Shown here: positions 56,525-58,990 of the stretch, piece after piece
Layout of the letters: each line of letters begins with the position of its first letter
Numbering within the stretch: the first letter of the stretch is position 1
Assembly (NCBI RefSeq): GCF_004348525.1
Contig: NZ_SMKG01000017.1
Coordinates: 1 to 58,990 of the forward strand
Length of the DNA stretch: 58,990 nt
Direction of reading: 5' to 3'
Source: Micromonospora sp. 15K316
GTDB taxonomy: Bacteria; Actinomycetota; Actinomycetes; Mycobacteriales; Micromonosporaceae
Position numbers and translations under genes: made by a program
Notes under the pieces: generated by a model
The model's database searches: none
The model's input: only the letters and a program-made list of their open reading frames with translations
Told to the model about the DNA's origin: nothing

Positions 56525-57529
56525 GTGACAGATCAGGCGTGGCCGTGGCCGGTCGGCGCGGCGACCGGCATCGGATCGTTGCCCGGCACCGACATCGCCG
56601 AGGCGCAGCGGATCGTCCTCGGTGAACTACCCGACCTGCCGCACCTGCCGGAGCTGCCGGCCCGTGGGCCGGGCGCCGAGCTGATCGGCCGCACCGCCGG
56701 CCTGCTGGTCGAGCTGCCGGTGGAGCTCTACGCGGCCCGCTGGCGGATCGCTCAACGCCCCGGCCGGGAGCTGCGCCGGGCTCGCGACCTCATGGAGCGC
56801 GACCTCGATCAGCTCGCCGAGCAGGCCGAGGAGTACGTCGGGCCGGTCAAGCTGCAGGCCGGTGGGCCGTTCACCCTCGCCGCCGCCCTGGAGCTGCCGA
56901 TCGGCGGCCGGATGCTGCGCGACCCGGGCGCCGTGCGTGACCTGACCGGCTCCCTCACCGAAGGGCTGCGCGAGCACGTGGCGGCGGTGGCCCGGCGACT
57001 GCCCCGGGCTTCGGTGCTGCTCCAACTCGACGAGCCGTCGCTGCCCGCGGTGCTCGCCGGAAGGGTGCGCACCGAGAGCGGGCTCGGCACGTACCCGGCC
57101 GCTGAGGGCGACCTCGTGGCGAGCCTGCTGCGCTCGCTGATCGAGGCGGTCGGGGTGCCGACGGTGGTGCACTGCTGCGCGCCGGACGTGCCGGTGGAGC
57201 TGATCCGCTCCACAGGTGCCGCAGGTCTCGCCCTCGACCTGTCCCTCGTCACCGACCTGGACCCGCTCGGCGAGGCGATCGACGCCGGGCTCGGGCTGCT
57301 CGCCGGTGCCGCGCCCACCCGCCCGCCGTCGACCGGTCGGGCGCCGACCTCGGCGGAGGTGGCCGACCGGGTGCGTACGCTCTGGGACCGCCTCGGCTTC
57401 CCCCGCGCCCGCCTGGCCGAGCAGGTCGTGGTCACCCCCGCCTGCGGGCTGGCGGGAGCGCCGGCGGAGTACGCCCGGGCCGTGCTGAAGGCCTGCCGCG
57501 ACGCCGGTCGGCGGCTCGCCGAGGAGTGA
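56525..57529 (+). CDS. Cobalamin-independent methionine synthase-like protein
   Basis: The GTG at 56525 gives 334 residues, matching the C-terminal, zinc-containing half of MetE rather than the ~750-residue full enzyme. The zinc ligands are likely His216 and a Cys of HCCAPDVP, plus the late Cys in VVVTPACGLAG. LQLDEPSLPAVL is the second signature. Stand-alone C-terminal MetE proteins (MetE-core) occur in actinobacteria; some use methylcobalamin or simpler methyl donors instead of polyglutamyl folate. Whether this makes methionine here is uncertain. It follows mnmA by 49 bp. Confidence 0.88.
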   Translation: MTDQAWPWPVGAATGIGSLPGTDIAEAQRIVLGELPDLPHLPELPARGPGAELIGRTAGLLVELPVELYAARWRIAQRPGRELRRARDLMERDLDQLAEQAEEYVGPVKLQAGGPFTLAAALELPIGGRMLRDPGAVRDLTGSLTEGLREHVAAVARRLPRASVLLQLDEPSLPAVLAGRVRTESGLGTYPAAEGDLVASLLRSLIEAVGVPTVVHCCAPDVPVELIRSTGAAGLALDLSLVTDLDPLGEAIDAGLGLLAGAAPTRPPSTGRAPTSAEVADRVRTLWDRLGFPRARLAEQVVVTPACGLAGAPAEYARAVLKACRDAGRRLAEE

Positions 57530-57556
57530 GTTTCCTCGTCGTACCCCCTGGGCAGA

Positions 57557-57928
57557 ATGACAGGCATGATTGGACAGCTGCGTTCGACGGTGATCGACTG
57601 CCCGGATCCCCACGCCCTGGCCGCGTTCTACGCCGAGCTGCTCGGCCTGCCGGTGACGCACACCGCCGAGGACGACTGGGTGGTGCTCGGCGGCCCGCCC
57701 GGCCAGCACCCGCGCGTGGCGTTCCAGAAGGCGCCCGACCTGCGTCCGCCGACCTGGCCGGAGCCGGAGGTTCCCCAGCAGCTCCACCTCGACGTGACGG
57801 TCACCGACATCGAGGCCGCCGAGAAGGCGGTGCTGGCGCTGGGCGCCCGGCGGCTGCCCGGCGAGGGCGAGGGCTTCCGGGTCTACGCCGATCCCGCCGG
57901 CCACCCCTTCTGCCTCTGCTGGGACTGA
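57557..57928 (+). CDS. VOC/glyoxalase superfamily protein
   Basis: The 123-residue protein has one pair of beta-alpha-beta-beta-beta modules: STVIDCPDPHALAAFYAELLGLPVTH, the family's first metal-site His and opening strand, HLDVTVTDIEAAEKAVLALGA, and GFRVYADPAGHPFCLCWD, in which the His and Cys residues are the usual ligand positions. Substrate unknown; relatives include fosfomycin, bleomycin and methylglyoxal enzymes or dioxygenases. It starts 27 bp after the methionine-synthase-like gene. Confidence 0.85.
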   Translation: MTGMIGQLRSTVIDCPDPHALAAFYAELLGLPVTHTAEDDWVVLGGPPGQHPRVAFQKAPDLRPPTWPEPEVPQQLHLDVTVTDIEAAEKAVLALGARRLPGEGEGFRVYADPAGHPFCLCWD

Positions 57929-57992
57929 CGGCCCGGCGGCGGTCGCCCCGGCACCTGGCGGCGATCACGCCCGACCGGGCATGATCGCGGGC

Positions 57993-58988
57993 ATGATCGA
58001 TTCCTCGCGCGATCGCAGCGCCGGATCACTGTTCGGGCTCGCCTACGGTGACGCGCTCGGTAAGGAGACCGAGTTCCTTCCGGTCGCCGAGATCGTCCGG
58101 CGGCACGGTCCCGCCGGTCCCCGCGAACTGGTCGGGGACCCGGCGCTGGTCACCGACGACACCCAGATGGCGCTGGCCGTGGCCTGGGCGCTGCGTGAGG
58201 CGTCGGAGCTGACGCCCGAAGCGGTGGAGCCGGTACTGCGCCGGCGCTTCCTCGACTGGGCGGCGAGCCCGGAGAACAACCGGGCCCCGGGGATGACCTG
58301 CCTGCGCGCCTGCGCCGACCTGTCCCGGGGGCTGCGCTGGCAGGAGGCGACAGTGGCCGGCTCGAAGGGTTGCGGGGCGAACATGCGGGTCACCCCGGTC
58401 GGGCTGCTCGACGTCGATCTGGACACTCTCGCCGGGCTCGCCCAGCTCCAGGCCGGTCTCACCCACGGCCACCCGACCGGGCTGGCGGCGAGCGAGCTGA
58501 CCGCGTACGGTGTGCGGTCGCTGCGCGACGGCGCCGCGCTCGACGAGCTGCCCGACCTGCTCATCGACCGGGCACGGGAGCAGCGCCACCGCTACCGCGC
58601 CGACTGGCTGGGTGACCTGTGGCAGCGCCCCGGCACGACCGACCCGGCGGAGTTCATCGCCCGGGGCTGGGACGAGTGCCTCGCCGCCCTGGGCCGGCTG
58701 ACCAACGCGCTGGCGCGGCCCGATGACGGTGGCGACCCGTGCCGGCTGACCGGTGAGGGCTGGGTGGCCGAGGAAGCGCTGGCCACCGCCCTGTACTGCG
58801 CGCTGCGGCACCCCGACGACCCGGTCGGCGCGCTGGCCCGCGGCGCCACCACCGCCGGTGACTCGGACTCCATCGCGGCGCTCGCCGGCGCGTTCGTGGG
58901 CGCGGCCGTCGGCATGTCCGCCTGGCCGGCCGGTTGGGCGACCCGCATCGAGTACGCCGACCAGCTCCACACCCTCACCGCCCCCTGA
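57993..58988 (+). CDS. ADP-ribosylglycohydrolase family protein
   Basis: The ATG at 57993 (an earlier ATG at 57981 is possible) gives 331 residues, ending 3 bases before the window edge, so it is complete. The two metal-binding clusters of the DraG/ARH3 fold are visible: TDDTQMALAVAW near residue 52 and AGDSDSIAALAGAFVGA near 292, while GDALGKETEF is the substrate-loop start. It removes ADP-ribose from Arg residues, DNA bases or ADP-ribosylated small molecules. Nearby genes give no hint of the substrate. Confidence 0.92.
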   Translation: MIDSSRDRSAGSLFGLAYGDALGKETEFLPVAEIVRRHGPAGPRELVGDPALVTDDTQMALAVAWALREASELTPEAVEPVLRRRFLDWAASPENNRAPGMTCLRACADLSRGLRWQEATVAGSKGCGANMRVTPVGLLDVDLDTLAGLAQLQAGLTHGHPTGLAASELTAYGVRSLRDGAALDELPDLLIDRAREQRHRYRADWLGDLWQRPGTTDPAEFIARGWDECLAALGRLTNALARPDDGGDPCRLTGEGWVAEEALATALYCALRHPDDPVGALARGATTAGDSDSIAALAGAFVGAAVGMSAWPAGWATRIEYADQLHTLTAP

Positions 58989-58990
58989 CC

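Overview
This is a chromosomal segment from a very GC-rich actinomycete. Codon third positions are almost all G or C. Many starts are GTG, genes are tightly packed with 4-bp overlaps, and most stem-loop terminators lack a T-tract. Small actinobacterial families (DUF397-like, DUF2267, DUF6232-like, zinc-containing anti-sigma proteins, an LCP ligase-like protein) and the gene content suggest a Micromonosporaceae member such as Micromonospora. That placement is an inference from gene content; no marker gene was compared. I see no prophage, CRISPR array or intact insertion sequence. The segment reads as ordinary chromosome with a few unusual control regions.

Layout. Bases 1-4.8 kb: a cut LCP cell-wall protein, a methyltransferase, a MOSC protein, an NTF2-like protein, a GNAT acetyltransferase, tRNA-Leu(UAG) and the peroxiredoxin Bcp. 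4.9-7.6 kb: a CbiM/PDGLE/CbiQ/CbiO cobalt- or nickel-type ECF importer with a recognisable promoter and a possible Nur-like box. 7.6-13.4 kb: a divergent locus. Leftward run an ECF sigma factor, a MauE/DoxX protein, a DsbA-like thioredoxin and a secreted membrane protein; rightward run a tiny zinc anti-sigma-like protein, a CopC-CopD fusion and a YcnI protein. I read it as one envelope copper/thiol regulon. 13.5-17.4 kb: an unknown membrane protein, a GT87 mannosyltransferase-like protein, oligoribonuclease, tRNA-His and an orphan DUF397-like protein. 17.5-20.4 kb: two lipoprotein L,D-transpeptidases. 20.5-21.9 kb: two identical tRNA-Lys(CUU) genes, inside a 92-bp perfect direct repeat, flank a quinone reductase.

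22-30.3 kb: DUF1990 protein, carboxylesterase, MFS exporter, DUF72 and DUF2267 proteins, a lipoprotein, and a regulator-like protein with a helix-turn-helix fused to a double Clp N-domain. This last gene starts from an apparently leaderless promoter overlaid by two copies of a perfect inverted repeat. 30.7-35.6 kb: a GH3 glycosidase divergent from a ROK regulator with a shared palindrome, then an ABC-2 type exporter. 35.8-41.3 kb: an orphan ABC ATPase, ribokinase, a GlxA-type AraC regulator divergent from a rhodanese, an alanine-rich helical protein, and two DUF6232-like proteins around a decayed stretch.

41.4-49.2 kb: enoyl-CoA hydratase, a TrmB/LuxR-type regulator divergent from a 1302-residue mosaic sedolisin (S53 protease, regulatory-like domains, Kelch repeats), and a TPP-dependent acetolactate-synthase-like enzyme. 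49.2-51.7 kb: small membrane proteins (PLDc_N, two DUF202), a GNAT protein and a small unknown. 51.9-59 kb: etfB-etfA, two strong terminators, cysteine desulfurase, MnmA, a cobalamin-independent methionine-synthase-like protein, a VOC protein and an ADP-ribosylglycohydrolase. The desulfurase and MnmA together form a sulfur relay to tRNA wobble uridine.

The best leads for new biology are the HTH-Clp_N gene with its tandem operators, the ECF/zinc anti-sigma/copper/disulfide locus, the duplicated tRNA-Lys unit, and the regulator-plus-mosaic-protease pair.
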